Assembly (NCBI RefSeq): GCF_018224615.1
Contig: NZ_JAGTUK010000004.1
Coordinates: 25,546-89,545, forward strand
Direction: 5' to 3'
From: Microbacterium paraoxydans
Lineage (GTDB): Bacteria > Actinomycetota > Actinomycetes > Actinomycetales > Microbacteriaceae
DNA length: 64,000 nucleotides
The translations under genes and the position numbers were made by a program. Positions 9,183 to 18,856 of the stretch are shown here, piece by piece; positions within the stretch are counted from its first letter, which is position 1, and every line of letters begins with the position of its first letter. A model generated the notes under the pieces. That model saw nothing but the letters and a program-made list of their open reading frames with translations. It searched no databases and was not told the DNA's origin.

Positions 9183-9818
9183 TCAGAGGCTGGTGACCCA
9201 GTTGCGCAGCAGCTGAATGCCCGCCTCACCCGACTTCTCCGGGTGGAACTGCGTGGCCGACAGCGGGCCGTTCTCGACCGCCGCGAGGAACGGGTCGCCA
9301 TACGTGGCCCATGTCAGCACCGGCTGAGGGAACGGCGGAATCACGTCCAACTCCCACGACTGCGCCGCGTAGGAATGCACGAAGTAGAAGCGCTCCTGCT
9401 CGATGCCGCGGAACAGCACCGTGTCCTCACCGGGGTCGACCGTGTTCCACCCCATGTGGGGCAGCACGGGCGCGTTGAGCTCGGTCACCGCACCGGGCCA
9501 CTCCCCCAGTCCCGCCGTGTCGTGCCCACGCTCGACGCCGCGCTCGAACAGCACCTGCATACCGACGCAGATGCCGAGCACCGGGCGGCCGCCAGCGAGG
9601 CGGCGCCCGATGATCTCATCGCCCCCGTGCGCCTGGAGCGCATCGCGCACGGCCTGGAAGGCCCCGACGCCGGGCACGACGAACCCGTCCGCCTCGAGCG
9701 CCTCCGTGCGGTCGCGCGTGAGCACCGCGTCCGCACCCGCGGCGACCAGCGCCTTGACCGCGGAGTGCACGTTGCCCGACTCGTAGTCGAAGACCGCGAC
9801 GCGCGGCGCCGCGCTCAC
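9183..9818 (-). CDS. hisH: Imidazole glycerol phosphate synthase, glutaminase subunit
   Basis: A 211-residue class I glutamine amidotransferase that supplies ammonia to HisF. The nucleophile is Cys84 in [13 protein letters not shown], and the His/Glu pair is in [14 protein letters not shown] near the C-terminus. The GTG start overlaps the hisB stop (GTGA). It is the last gene of hisC-hisB-hisH; hisF is not in the window. Confidence 0.97.
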   Translation of the reverse strand: MSAAPRVAVFDYESGNVHSAVKALVAAGADAVLTRDRTEALEADGFVVPGVGAFQAVRDALQAHGGDEIIGRRLAGGRPVLGICVGMQVLFERGVERGHDTAGLGEWPGAVTELNAPVLPHMGWNTVDPGEDTVLFRGIEQERFYFVHSYAAQSWELDVIPPFPQPVLTWATYGDPFLAAVENGPLSATQFHPEKSGEAGIQLLRNWVTSL

Positions 9819-10432
9819 AGCGCCCCCTTGGTGGAGGGGATGCCGTCGACGAGCGGGTCGAGCGCCTTCGCCTGGCGGAACGCCCGAGCGAACGCCTTGT
9901 ACTCGGCCTCGGCGATGTGGTGCGGGTCGCGACCCCCGAGCACACGCACGTGCACCGTGAGGGCCGCGTTGAACGCGATCGCCTCGAACGAGTGCCGCAC
10001 GAGCGAGCCGGTGAAGTGGCCGCCGATGAGGTGCTGCTCGAACCCGGCCGGCTCCCCCGTGTGCACGAGATAGGGACGGCCCGAGATGTCGACCACGGCC
10101 TGCGCCAGCGCCTCGTCGAGCGGCACGAGCGCGTCGCCGTAGCGCGAGATGCCCGCCTTGTCGCCCAGCGCTTCGAGGATCGCCTGACCGAGCACGATCG
10201 AGACGTCTTCCACGGTGTGGTGCGCGTCGATGTGGGTGTCACCCGACGCGCGCACGGTGAGGTCTGTGAGCGAGTGCTTCGCGAACGCCGTGAGCATGTG
10301 GTCGAAGAACGGCACCGACGTGTCGATGCGGCTCACCCCCGTGCCGTCGAGGTTCAGCTCCAGCTCGACGGTCGACTCCGAGGTGCTGCGCACGCGACGC
10401 GCGGTGCGGGCGGGGGCGGCGGGGGCGCTCAT
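9815..10432 (-). CDS. hisB: Imidazoleglycerol-phosphate dehydratase
   Basis: A 205-residue single-function dehydratase acting after HisF/HisH in histidine synthesis. Metal-binding segments are [13 protein letters not shown] and [17 protein letters not shown], together with [15 protein letters not shown] 10432 overlaps the hisC stop, and an AGGA lies about nine bases upstream. Residues before about 15 are an Ala/Arg-rich lead. There is no phosphatase domain, as usual outside enterobacteria. Confidence 0.97.
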   Translation of the reverse strand: MSAPAAPARTARRVRSTSESTVELELNLDGTGVSRIDTSVPFFDHMLTAFAKHSLTDLTVRASGDTHIDAHHTVEDVSIVLGQAILEALGDKAGISRYGDALVPLDEALAQAVVDISGRPYLVHTGEPAGFEQHLIGGHFTGSLVRHSFEAIAFNAALTVHVRVLGGRDPHHIAEAEYKAFARAFRQAKALDPLVDGIPSTKGAL

Positions 10433-11523
10433 GATGCCGATCCTATCGAGGCCAGGGCGTCGAGGAACGCGGTGGTCTCGGCCTCCGTGCCCGCGCTGAC
10501 GCGCAGGTGCCCGGGGATGCCGACGTCGCGGACGAGCACTCCGCGGTCGTACAACTGCTGCCACGTGGCCTTCGGGTCGGCCACTCCGCCGAACAGCACG
10601 AAGTTGGACCACGACTCGTGCGGCGTGTACCCCAGCGCCTCGAGGGTTGCCGTGATCCGGTCGCGCTGCTCGACGATCTCCTCGACCATGCCGAGCATGA
10701 GGTCGGAGTTGCGCAGGGCAGCGACGGCCGCGGCCTGCGTGAGCGCACTGAGGTGGTACGGCAGGCGCACCAGTCGCAGCGCGTCGATGAACGCCGGGTC
10801 GGCAGCGAGGTAGCCGACGCGCGCACCCGCAAACGCGAACGCCTTGCTCATGGTGCGGGAGATCGCGAGCCGCGGTCGCCCGTCGAGGAGCGTGAGGGCC
10901 GAGGGGGCGTCGTGCGGGGCGAACTCCTGGTACGCCTCGTCGACGATCACCACACCGCGCGCCGCGTCGTACACCGCCTCCACGACATCGAGCCCCAGCG
11001 GCGTGCCCGTGGGGTTGTTCGGGGAGCACAGGATCACCACGTCAGGGTCGGCCGCACGCACCTGCTCGGCGGCCTCGTCGGGGGTGATCGTGTAGTCGGG
11101 CTGTCGAGTGCCGGCGACCCAGGCCGCTCCTGTTCCCTTCGCGATCAGCGGATACATCGAATAGGTGGGAGCGAAGCCGAACGCCGTGCGCCCCGGACCG
11201 CCGAACGCCTGCAGGATGTGCTGGAGAACTTCGTTGGAGCCGTTGCCCGCCCAGATCTGCTCGGCCGTGAGTCCGTGGCCGAGGTACTCCGCGAACGCCT
11301 CCCGCAGGGTCGTGAACTCACGGTCGGGGTAGCGGTTGACGTCGCGGATCGCCACGGCGATGTCGTCGAGGATGTCGCTCGCGACCTGGTCCGGAACCGG
11401 ATGCGTGTTCTCGTTGACGTTCAGGGCGATCGGGAGCGGTGCCTGCGGCGCTCCGTACGGAGTGAGTCCGCGCAGATCGTCGCGCAGAGGGAGATCGTTG
11501 AGGGAGAGGGTCACCCTATCCAT
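10429..11523 (-). CDS. hisC: Histidinol-phosphate aminotransferase
   Basis: A 364-residue fold-type I PLP enzyme that transaminates imidazole acetol phosphate. The PLP lysine is Lys227 in [28 protein letters not shown] and [11 protein letters not shown] are the other family blocks. ATG 11523 gives the conserved length, but a TAACAT -10 element (11522-11527 minus) overlaps that ATG and ends seven bases before GTG 11514. If the promoter is real, GTG 11514 is the true, leaderless start (three residues shorter). It heads the hisC-hisB-hisH operon, in which all junctions are four-base overlaps. hisD, usually just upstream, is absent. Confidence 0.95.
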   Translation of the reverse strand: MDRVTLSLNDLPLRDDLRGLTPYGAPQAPLPIALNVNENTHPVPDQVASDILDDIAVAIRDVNRYPDREFTTLREAFAEYLGHGLTAEQIWAGNGSNEVLQHILQAFGGPGRTAFGFAPTYSMYPLIAKGTGAAWVAGTRQPDYTITPDEAAEQVRAADPDVVILCSPNNPTGTPLGLDVVEAVYDAARGVVIVDEAYQEFAPHDAPSALTLLDGRPRLAISRTMSKAFAFAGARVGYLAADPAFIDALRLVRLPYHLSALTQAAAVAALRNSDLMLGMVEEIVEQRDRITATLEALGYTPHESWSNFVLFGGVADPKATWQQLYDRGVLVRDVGIPGHLRVSAGTEAETTAFLDALASIGSAS

Positions 11524-11557
11524 GTTAAGAGGAGCAGGCACCACCGAAGGCCATGCG

Positions 11558-11926
11558 TCAGCCCGCGTACTGCGCCGGGATCGCCAGCTCCTGACCGATC
11601 TGGATCTCGCCGCCGCGCAGCAGGTTCATGCGGCTGATGTCGCCGATCACGTCACGCGGATCCGCGTCGGGAGCGATGGAGCCGGCGATCGACCACAGGG
11701 TGTCACCGGGCATGACCGTGATGGTCTCGACCGCGGCGGCCGGCTTGTCGGCACCCGAGGCGATGGCGCTACCCCCGCTGATCGCCGCGAAGGCGATGCC
11801 GACCGCAAGAGGAACCGACGCCACCGCGAGCAGCACACGGCGACCGCGCGCCGTGAGCCGCAGCCGCGTGGCCGGACGGGCCGAAGCGGAGATCGCGGTC
11901 GCGGTGCTGAGGCTGATGGTGCTCAT
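11558..11926 (-). CDS. LysM membrane protein next to lexA, candidate SOS division inhibitor
   Basis: A 122-residue protein: basic N-terminus, one membrane span at about 29-52 and an extracytoplasmic LysM domain at about 67-118 (VMPGDTLWSIAGSI and GEIQIGQELAIP) that should bind peptidoglycan. An AAGGAG sits seven bases before the ATG. It is divergent from lexA with the same layout as mycobacterial ChiZ and corynebacterial DivS, LysM or membrane proteins induced by DNA damage that restrain division. Its promoter (TTGACA 12053-12058, TATCTT 12031-12036, minus) is overlapped by LexA-like sites. SOS control and a division role are inferred from this context. No catalytic domain is present. Confidence 0.85.
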   Translation of the reverse strand: MSTISLSTATAISASARPATRLRLTARGRRVLLAVASVPLAVGIAFAAISGGSAIASGADKPAAAVETITVMPGDTLWSIAGSIAPDADPRDVIGDISRMNLLRGGEIQIGQELAIPAQYAG

Positions 11927-12025
11927 GTCTGCTCCTTAGCTGTCCCGGCGCCGTGGGCCCGGGGAAGTTGGCGTAGCGTTCGCATCCGCGTCTCGGCCGG
12001 GAGGCGAGGATGCGAAGCTACGTTC

Positions 12026-12137
12026 CGAAGATATCTTCGAGTTCGAACATCTGTCAAGCTGTCTTCGAAACCCTGTCCGCGGATCGCCCGACACGCTCGA
12101 ACAGATCTTCCAGATCGGAGCGATTCTCGGATACGGT
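12026..12137. promoter_or_regulatory. Divergent LysM/lexA promoters with LexA-like operators
   Basis: Three LexA-like sites are visible. Site 1 is a perfect palindrome CGAAGATATCTTCG (12026-12039), a C-to-G variant of the actinobacterial CGAAC-N4-GTTCG box, lying on the LysM -10. Site 2, TCGAACATCTGTCAAG (12043-12058), has a perfect left half and covers the LysM -35 TTGACA. Site 3, CGAACAGATCTTCC (12098-12111), covers the predicted -35 region of the lexA promoter, whose -10 is TACGGT at 12132-12137. The consensus is established; these assignments are by eye. Confidence 0.6.
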
Positions 12138-12212
12138 TTCGACAGGGACACCCCACCACGGGCCACCGACATTCGAAGAGCGACGTCGGATCTCACGCAC
12201 TGAAGGAGCATC

Positions 12213-12905
12213 ATGAGCGAGACCACAGCCCCCGAGTCGGAGGCGCCGCGGACCCGCCGTCGCAAGAGCCTCAGCCCCAAGCAGATGGCGATCCTCGAGG
12301 TCATCCAGTCGTCGATCGCGCAGAACGGCTATCCGCCGAGCATGCGCGAGATCGGGGACGCCGTCGGTCTCAAGTCGCTCTCCAGCGTCACGCACCAGCT
12401 CGGTCAGCTCGAGCTGAGCGGCTACCTGCGACGCGACCCGGGGAAGACCCGGGCCATGGAGGTGCTGATCGACCTCCCGGGTAGCGGCTCCGGCGCCGAG
12501 AATCCCGCTGACGTCACGACGCCCGTCGGTGATGCCGCGCTCGTGCCCCTGGTGGGCCGGATCGCCGCTGGCGTGCCGATCACCGCGGATCAGCAGGTCG
12601 AGGAGATCTTCCCGCTCCCCCGGCAGCTCGTGGGCAAGGGCGACCTGTTCATGCTCAAGGTCTCCGGCGAGTCGATGATCGATGCCGCCATCTGCGACGG
12701 CGACTGGGTCGTCGTCCGTTCCCAGCACGACGCGGAGAACGGGGAGATCGTCGCAGCCATGCTCGACGGCGAGGCCACGGTCAAGGTGCTCCGCCGCCGC
12801 GACGGGCACACCTGGCTGCTGCCGCGGAACTCGGCGTTCGAGCCGATCCTCGGCGACGAAGCCGTCGTGCTCGGCAAGGTCGTCGCGGTGCTGCGCGCCG
12901 TCTGA
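12213..12905 (+). CDS. lexA: SOS repressor LexA
   Basis: A 230-residue repressor with an N-terminal winged helix (about 18-88: [30 protein letters not shown]) and a C-terminal S24 peptidase-like domain. Self-cleavage would occur at Ala119-Gly120; the catalytic pair is Ser154 ([10 protein letters not shown]) and Lys191 (GEATVKVL). RecA filaments trigger this cleavage and derepress SOS genes. An AAGGAG lies six bases before the ATG. The upstream region carries LexA-like sites, consistent with autoregulation. A bidirectional terminator follows. Confidence 0.98.
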   Translation: MSETTAPESEAPRTRRRKSLSPKQMAILEVIQSSIAQNGYPPSMREIGDAVGLKSLSSVTHQLGQLELSGYLRRDPGKTRAMEVLIDLPGSGSGAENPADVTTPVGDAALVPLVGRIAAGVPITADQQVEEIFPLPRQLVGKGDLFMLKVSGESMIDAAICDGDWVVVRSQHDAENGEIVAAMLDGEATVKVLRRRDGHTWLLPRNSAFEPILGDEAVVLGKVVAVLRAV

Positions 12906-12917
12906 CCTCCGAACGAC

Positions 12918-12951
12918 GAAGGCCCTCCCCGATCATCCGGGGAGGGCCTTC
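12918..12951. terminator. Bidirectional terminator between lexA and metE
   Basis: A 13-bp perfect stem GAAGGCCCTCCCC (12918-12930) pairs with 12939-12951 around an 8-base loop, in the gap between the convergent lexA and metE genes. It can fold on either strand, so it probably serves both. Confidence 0.85.
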
Positions 12952-12962
12952 GCGTCGACGGA

Positions 12963-15275
12963 TCAGACCGTGGCGCCGACCTCCGCGCGGACGCGGCGCG
13001 TCGCCTCGACGATGTTGCGCAGCGACGCCGTCGTCTCCTCGTAACCGCGGGTCTTCAGGCCGCAGTCGGGGTTGACCCAGAGCTGGCGCGTGGGGATCTC
13101 CTCCACGGCCCGGCGCAGCAGCGACTCGACCTCCTCGACCGCGGGAACGCGCGGCGAGTGGATGTCGTACACGCCGGGGCCGATGCCGTGGTCGAAGCCG
13201 GCCTCGGCGATGTCGGCCACGACCTCCATCCGGCTCCGGGCGGCCTCGATCGAGGTCACGTCCGCATCGAGCGCGCGGATCGCATCGATCACGACACCGA
13301 ACTCCGAGTAACACAGGTGCGTGTGCACCTGCGTGCCCGGCGCGGCACCACCGGTCGCCAGGCGGAACGACGCCACCGACCAGTCCAGGTACGCCGGCTG
13401 GTCGGCCTTCTTCAGCGGCAGCAGCTCGCGCAAAGCCGGCTCATCGACCTGGATCACCGCGATGCCCGCGGCCTCCAGATCGGCGATCTCCTCGCGCAGC
13501 GCCAGGGCGACCTGGTTCGCGGTCTCCCCCAGCGGCTGGTCGTCGCGCACGAACGACCACGCCAGGATCGTCACGGGCCCCGTGAGCATGCCCTTGAGGT
13601 GCTTCGCCGTGAGCGACTGCGCGTAGCTCGACCAGCCGACCGTGATCGGCGCCGGACGCGAGACGTCACCCCACAGGATCGACGGACGCGTGGCGCGGGA
13701 GCCGTACGACTGCACCCAGCCGTGCTCCGTCACCGCGAAGCCGTCCAGGTTCTCCGCGAAGTACTGCACCATGTCGTTGCGCTCCGGTTCGCCGTGCACC
13801 AGCACGTCGAGACCGAGGTCCTCCTGCAGCGACACGACCGCGGCGATCTCCCGGCGCAGGAAGTCGTCGTAGTCGTCCCGAGGGATCTCTCCGCGCGTGA
13901 ACCGTGCCCGCGCGCGACGGATGTCGCCCGTCTGCGGGAACGAGCCGATGGTGGTGAGGGGAAGCACCGGAAGGCCCAGCGCCTCCTGCGCGCTCTCGCG
14001 CTCCTCGTAGGGAACGCGAGAGAAGTCCGCGTCCACCAGGGTCCGCTCCCGCACCGCGCCGTCGCGCACACCGGGCGCGTCCAGACGGTCGCGCAGCGCC
14101 GCGGTGGCCTCGTCGAGGTCTGCGGCGATCGCGTCGGCGCCCTGCGACAGACCGCGCGCCAGCACGCCCACCTGCTGCACCTTCTGGTCGGCGAACGCGA
14201 GCCAGGACACCAGCCGCGGGTCGAGCGACGTCTCGTCCTCGACGTCGTGCGGCACGTGCAGCAGCGAGGTCGACGTGGAGGCGGCCACGGTAGCGGCACC
14301 GAGCTCGCGCAGCTGCTCGAGCGTGCGGAATGCGGCCGCGAGGTCGCCGCGCCAGATGTTGTGCCCGTCGATCACGCCGCCCACGAGCGTCTTGTCCGCG
14401 AGGCCGTCGGCCGCGGACGGCACACCGCCGCGGACGAGGTCGACCGCGATCGCCTCGATGGGCGCCGCCGCCAGGACGGGGAACACGGCGTCGAGCGCCG
14501 CATAGGGCGCGGCCACCAGGATGGCCGGACGGTCCTCCGCGCCGCCGAGCACGGCGAGGGCGCGCTCCGCCGCGGCGGTAAGGGCGGCGGTGTCGGCCGG
14601 AAGCGACTCGCTCACGAGTGCCGGCTCGTCGAGCTGCACCCAGGTCGCACCGGCGGCGCGGAGTCGCGCGAGCAGGTCGGCGTAGACCGGGAGCAGGTCG
14701 TCCAGGCGCGAGAGCGGGTCGAAGCCCTCCGGCGCATCGTCCGACGCCTTCGCGAGCGCCAGCAGCGTCACCGGCCCGACCACGACCGGCCGGGTCACGT
14801 AGCCCGCCTCGACGGCCTCCGCGACCTCGCGCACAAGACGGTCGCTGGACAGGGAGAACACCGTCTCGGGGCCGATCTCCGGCACGAGGTAGTGGTAGTT
14901 CGAGTCGAACCACTTCGTCATCTCCAGCGGTGCCCGCTCCCCTTCGCCGCGCGCGATCGTGAAGTATGCGGGCAGACCGATCGTGCCGTCTGCGGAGCGC
15001 AGGTCCTCGAAGCGCGCCGGGATCGCGCCGACCGTCACGGCGGCATCGAGCACCTGGTCGTAGTAGGAGAAGGACTCCGGGATGGCCGAGTCGTCACGGC
15101 CGAGCCCGAGCGCCGCGAGACGGTCACGGGTCGCGGCGCGCAAGTCGGCGGCGGTGCGCTCCAGCTCTTGCTCGTCGATGCGTCCGGCCCAGAACGACTC
15201 GACGGCCTTCTTGAGCTCGCGGCGACGGCCGATGCGGGGGTAGCCGAGGATGGTGCCCTCGGGGAATGCGGTCAT
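12963..15275 (-). CDS. metE: Cobalamin-independent methionine synthase
   Basis: A 770-residue zinc enzyme that methylates homocysteine from 5-methyltetrahydropteroyltri-glutamate. It has the usual two-barrel length and begins MTAFPEGTILGYPRIGRRRE. Zinc ligands are His and Cys in VHTHLCYSEFG and Cys in NPDCGLKTRGYEE near the C-terminus; IQVDEPALRELLPL is the other active-site block. It lies 21 bases after metF and is cotranscribed with it, so one operon makes both the methyl donor and the methylated product. No B12 riboswitch was recognised upstream. Confidence 0.98.
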   Translation of the reverse strand: MTAFPEGTILGYPRIGRRRELKKAVESFWAGRIDEQELERTAADLRAATRDRLAALGLGRDDSAIPESFSYYDQVLDAAVTVGAIPARFEDLRSADGTIGLPAYFTIARGEGERAPLEMTKWFDSNYHYLVPEIGPETVFSLSSDRLVREVAEAVEAGYVTRPVVVGPVTLLALAKASDDAPEGFDPLSRLDDLLPVYADLLARLRAAGATWVQLDEPALVSESLPADTAALTAAAERALAVLGGAEDRPAILVAAPYAALDAVFPVLAAAPIEAIAVDLVRGGVPSAADGLADKTLVGGVIDGHNIWRGDLAAAFRTLEQLRELGAATVAASTSTSLLHVPHDVEDETSLDPRLVSWLAFADQKVQQVGVLARGLSQGADAIAADLDEATAALRDRLDAPGVRDGAVRERTLVDADFSRVPYEERESAQEALGLPVLPLTTIGSFPQTGDIRRARARFTRGEIPRDDYDDFLRREIAAVVSLQEDLGLDVLVHGEPERNDMVQYFAENLDGFAVTEHGWVQSYGSRATRPSILWGDVSRPAPITVGWSSYAQSLTAKHLKGMLTGPVTILAWSFVRDDQPLGETANQVALALREEIADLEAAGIAVIQVDEPALRELLPLKKADQPAYLDWSVASFRLATGGAAPGTQVHTHLCYSEFGVVIDAIRALDADVTSIEAARSRMEVVADIAEAGFDHGIGPGVYDIHSPRVPAVEEVESLLRRAVEEIPTRQLWVNPDCGLKTRGYEETTASLRNIVEATRRVRAEVGATV

Positions 15276-15296
15276 GGTGTTTCCTTTCGGCGGGGT

Positions 15297-16244
15297 CTAA
15301 CGGCGCAGAGCCGGGAGGATGCCGGCTTCCGCGAGGACGGTCAGGACGGTCTCGTGCTGGTTGAAGGCGTACAGGTGCACGCCGGGCGCTCCGCCGGCCA
15401 CGACCTGCTCGGCCAGGCGCGCAGCCCAGGCGATGCCGATCTCGCGACGACCCTCGGCGGTCGGCTCCACGTCGAGGGCGATCGAGAGTTCGCCTGGCAG
15501 CTCCTCGCCCGTGAGCTCCAGCACGCGGGCGAGCCGGGCGGGCGAGGTGATCGGCATGATGCCGGGCAGGATCGGGATCGTGACACCCGCGGCGCGGGCA
15601 CGCTCGACGAACGCGAGGTAGTCGTCGGCGTGGAAGAACAGCTGTGTGATCGCGAAGGTCGCCCCGGCGGCCTGCTTCGCCAGCAGCGCCTCGACGTCCT
15701 GGGTGCGATGCGTCGCCCGCGGGTGTCCCTTCGGGAACGCGGCGACAGCGATGTTCACCTTCCGCCGCGGTGCGACCTGGGCCGCCCCCGGGATCCCGGG
15801 AACCGGCGACTCCTCGTACGGCGCGCGCTCGGCCTGCACGCGGTCGATGAGCTGCACGAGCTGAGCGGCGCTCTCCAGGTCGCCGAGGAATGCCTCGGTC
15901 TGCCCGGCAGGCGGATCGCCCCGCAGCGCGAGGAAGCTCAGGATGCCTGCATCGAGGAACTCGCGGATGAGCGCGGTGGCCCCCGCGTAGGTGTTGCCGA
16001 CGCACGTCAGGTGCGCGAGCGGTTCGACGTCGGTGTGCGTGCGGATGAAGCGCAGCACGTCGAGGGATCGCCCGCCCGTGGAGCCACCCGCTCCGTAGGT
16101 CACGGACAGGAACCGGGGACCGGCGTCGGCCAGCCGCAGCACCGTCTCGTGCAGCGCCTCCTCGCTCGATGCGTTCCGCGGAGGATAGAGCTCGAAGGAG
16201 AACGGCACGCGGACGGTGCCGGTGGTGTCGATCTCGGTGGACAT
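15297..16244 (-). CDS. metF: Methylenetetrahydrofolate reductase
   Basis: A 315-residue FAD-dependent barrel enzyme that reduces 5,10-methylene-THF to 5-methyl-THF, the MetE substrate. Diagnostic segments are FSFELYPPRN with the catalytic Glu, SVTYGAGGSTGGRS, HLTCVGN, LALRGDPP, and ITQLFFHADDYLAFVERA. The start at 16244 is preferred because AGGAG lies six bases upstream; the reading extending to 16337 is Arg/Pro-rich and unsupported. A -10-like TAGGTT at 16364-16369 (minus) would give a leader of about 110 bases. First gene of metF-metE. Confidence 0.96.
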   Translation of the reverse strand: MSTEIDTTGTVRVPFSFELYPPRNASSEEALHETVLRLADAGPRFLSVTYGAGGSTGGRSLDVLRFIRTHTDVEPLAHLTCVGNTYAGATALIREFLDAGILSFLALRGDPPAGQTEAFLGDLESAAQLVQLIDRVQAERAPYEESPVPGIPGAAQVAPRRKVNIAVAAFPKGHPRATHRTQDVEALLAKQAAGATFAITQLFFHADDYLAFVERARAAGVTIPILPGIMPITSPARLARVLELTGEELPGELSIALDVEPTAEGRREIGIAWAARLAEQVVAGGAPGVHLYAFNQHETVLTVLAEAGILPALRR

Positions 16245-16432
16245 CTTCACTCCTGGGGACAGGGGGCCGGGGGGCGCGCGCACGACACGGGAGGGGTGTC
16301 GTTCGCGGGCGGGTGCCGGGCTCGGCTGTCGCTCCACGCCTGGACGAACCGGGCGTTTCCAGAAACCTAGAACACCCCCGCGCGGCGCCGCACGTGTGTG
16401 ACGCCGTGTGTCGGCCCGCCTAGGCTCGGAGC

Positions 16433-18301
16433 ATGTCGTCGTCGCCCTTCGGTTCCTGGCCCACCCCGTTCACCGCCACGGCGGTCGCCACCTCGGCGCC
16501 CCGCATCGACGGCGCCCGGTTCGCCGGTTCGGAGATCTGGTGGGGCGAGTCCGTGCCGGCGGAGGCGGGGCGGGTGACGGTGCGCAGCTCGTCCGGTGCG
16601 GAGATCCTCCCGGCACCGTGGAGCGCACGGTCGCGCGTGCACGAGTACGGCGGCGGGGCCTGGACGACCGGCGACGGCGCGCTGTACTTCGTGTCCGGAG
16701 CGGATCAGCGCGTGCACCGCCTCGTCCCGGGAGGCGAGCCGGAGCCGCTCACGACAGCCGGCGCGTCCTACGGCGGACTGCGCCTCCAGGGCGGACGGCT
16801 GCTGGCCGTGCGCGAGGACCTCCGCGCCGAGCCGCACCGGCGCAGCATCGTCGAGATCCCGCTCGACGGCTCCGCGGCCTCCGACGACACCGCCGTCCGG
16901 GTGGTCGTGGAGGGCACGGGGTTCTTCGCGCACCCGGCGCTGTCCCCCGACGGAACGCGCGTGGCCTGGGTGGAGTGGGGCGAGCGGACGATGCCCTGGG
17001 ACGAGGCGCGGCTCGCGATCGCGTCGCTCACCGACGGGGAGGTCGTGCGCGTGCCGTCGTCCGCGGCGCTGCAGCCGGAGTGGCTCGACGACACCACGCT
17101 GGTGTTCGCCGACGACGCCTCGGGCCGCTGGCAGCTGCAGCGGCTCACGGTGGACGGCGTGACGCCCGTGTCCGCTCCCGTCGCCCTGACCGACACCGAC
17201 GCCGACACCGGCTACGGCCTCTGGGTGCTGGGCAACCGCTGGTTCCAGCCGCTGGTCGACGGCCGGGTGGTCGCCGCGCGCACGAACGGCCGCGACGAGG
17301 TGCACGTGCTCGCCGCGGACGGGTCGCGCAGTACCGCACTGGACCTTCCCGCCGACGGACACGTGAGCGTCGACGACGTCTCGGGCTCGCGCGTGCTGCT
17401 CAGCGGCGACGGCTCCGCCACCACGCCGGGCGTGTGGTGCGTCGACGTGGACTCGGGTCGCGTGGAGACGGTGGCGGGCGGGAGCCCGTCCGACCCCGCG
17501 TGGCTGCCCGGCGCACAGCCGATCGTGGTGGACGGCGCGCACGGCCCGGTGCACGCGTTCGCCTACCCGCCCGCGAATCCCGAGCACTCCGCGGCTCCCG
17601 GCGAGCTGCCGCCCTACGTCGTGTTCGTGCACGGGGGTCCGACCGCGCACGTGACGGGGGCCGCTTCACCCGCCGTCGCGTTCTTCACGAGCCGCGGCAT
17701 CGGCGTGCTCCACGTGAACTACGGCGGCTCCACCGGGTACGGCCGTGCCTATCGCGACCGCCTGGACGGACAGTGGGGCGTGGTCGATGTCGACGACGTG
17801 GTCGCCGCCGCCCGCGGCCTGTCGGATGCGGGGCTCGCCGACCCGGCGCGCATCGCGATCCGCGGCGGTTCGGCTGGCGGCTGGACCGTGCTCTCGGCGC
17901 TCGTGCGCGGCGGCACCTTCGCCGCGGGCATCAGCCGCTACGGCGTCGCCGATCTGCGCCTGCTCGCCGCGGAGACGCACGACTTCGAGGCGCCGTACCT
18001 GGACGGGTTGGTCGGGCGGCTGCCCGAGGACGAGCACGTGTACATCGAGCGGTCACCTCTGACGCACGCCGACCGCATCGACGTCCCGGTGCTGCTGCTG
18101 CAGGGCGGCGAGGACCGGGTCGTGCCGCCGTCGCAGTCGGAGGCCATCCGCAACGCCCTCGCCGCGAACGGCGTCGCGCACGAGTACGTGCTGTACCCCG
18201 AGGAGGGGCACGGCTTCCGCAGCGCCGAGAACATCGTGGACGCGCTGGAGCGGGAGCTCGCCTTCCTCGGCCGCGTGTTCGGCTTCACCCCGAGCCGCTG
18301 A
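16433..18301 (+). CDS. S9-family prolyl oligopeptidase-like serine peptidase
   Basis: A 622-residue peptidase: a seven-bladed beta-propeller-like N-terminal part (about 1-380) and a C-terminal alpha/beta-hydrolase domain. The predicted triad is Ser480 (RGGSAGGW), Asp561 (QGGEDRVVPPSQSE) and His593 (EEGHGFRS); YVVFVHGGPTAHV and NYGGSTGYGRAYRDRL form the oxyanion side. There is no signal peptide, so it is probably cytoplasmic and degrades short peptides. A -10-like TAGGCT (16421-16426) ends six bases before the ATG and no clear ribosome site is present: a leaderless mRNA. It diverges from metF with 188 bases between them. Confidence 0.92.
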   Translation: MSSSPFGSWPTPFTATAVATSAPRIDGARFAGSEIWWGESVPAEAGRVTVRSSSGAEILPAPWSARSRVHEYGGGAWTTGDGALYFVSGADQRVHRLVPGGEPEPLTTAGASYGGLRLQGGRLLAVREDLRAEPHRRSIVEIPLDGSAASDDTAVRVVVEGTGFFAHPALSPDGTRVAWVEWGERTMPWDEARLAIASLTDGEVVRVPSSAALQPEWLDDTTLVFADDASGRWQLQRLTVDGVTPVSAPVALTDTDADTGYGLWVLGNRWFQPLVDGRVVAARTNGRDEVHVLAADGSRSTALDLPADGHVSVDDVSGSRVLLSGDGSATTPGVWCVDVDSGRVETVAGGSPSDPAWLPGAQPIVVDGAHGPVHAFAYPPANPEHSAAPGELPPYVVFVHGGPTAHVTGAASPAVAFFTSRGIGVLHVNYGGSTGYGRAYRDRLDGQWGVVDVDDVVAAARGLSDAGLADPARIAIRGGSAGGWTVLSALVRGGTFAAGISRYGVADLRLLAAETHDFEAPYLDGLVGRLPEDEHVYIERSPLTHADRIDVPVLLLQGGEDRVVPPSQSEAIRNALAANGVAHEYVLYPEEGHGFRSAENIVDALERELAFLGRVFGFTPSR

Positions 18302-18317
18302 GGGAACGCGGCGCGGG

Positions 18318-18794
18318 CTACTCGCCGACGCGGTTGCGCAGTCGCATCGCCCGCTCGGCCTCGCGCGTGTCCTGCCGCTCACGCAGCGTCTGCCTCTTGT
18401 CGTACTCGCGCTTCCCCTTCGCGAGCGCGATCTCGACCTTGGCCCTGCCGTCGGAGAAGTACAGCTTCAGCGGGATCAGCGTGTAGCCGCCGGCGGAGAC
18501 CGCGTGCGCGAGCTTGGCGATCTCCTCCCGGTGCAGCAGCAGCTTGCGGATCCGCTTGGCCGAGTGGTTGGTCCAGTGCCCCTGCGAGTACTCGGGGATG
18601 TGCACGGCATCGAGGAACACCTCGTTGCCTTTCACGAACGCGTAGCCGTCGCTGAGGTTGGCACGTCCCTGGCGCAGCGACTTGACCTCGGTGCCGGTCA
18701 GCACCATCCCCGCCTCGTACGACTTCTCGATGGTGTAGTCGTGACGTGCGCGACGATTGGTCGCGACGACCTTCTCCCCGCGTTCCCTGGGCAT
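18318..18794 (-). CDS. smpB: SsrA-binding protein
   Basis: A 158-residue OB-fold protein that delivers tmRNA to stalled ribosomes. The core VATNRRARHDYTIEKSYEAG, LTGTEVKSLRQGRANLSDGY, FVKGNEVFLDAVHIPEYS and HDP-like basic tail KGKREYDKRQTLRERQ are all present. It follows ftsX by 62 bases in the conserved prfB-ftsE-ftsX-smpB order. The ssrA gene is not visible nearby. A GGAGAG-type site lies before the ATG. Confidence 0.98.
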   Translation of the reverse strand: MPRERGEKVVATNRRARHDYTIEKSYEAGMVLTGTEVKSLRQGRANLSDGYAFVKGNEVFLDAVHIPEYSQGHWTNHSAKRIRKLLLHREEIAKLAHAVSAGGYTLIPLKLYFSDGRAKVEIALAKGKREYDKRQTLRERQDTREAERAMRLRNRVGE

Positions 18795-18856
18795 GATGCT
18801 CTCCTGTTGCCGTGACGAGCTCGGCCGAGGATCCGGTCGAGCAGCCTTTCAGGGTA

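Noticed and set aside
13158..16370. A 1070-codon open frame opposite metE and metF
   Set aside because: It is Arg/His-rich low-complexity translation opposite two clear genes and has no family motif; long antisense frames are expected at this GC content.
16245..16432. B12, SAM or T-box element upstream of metF-metE
   Set aside because: No conserved riboswitch core or T-box motif could be recognised in the 188-base gap; only a -10-like TAGGTT was seen.
18795..18856. tmRNA gene beside smpB
   Set aside because: The gap is only 62 bases and has no tRNA-like ends; ssrA must lie elsewhere.
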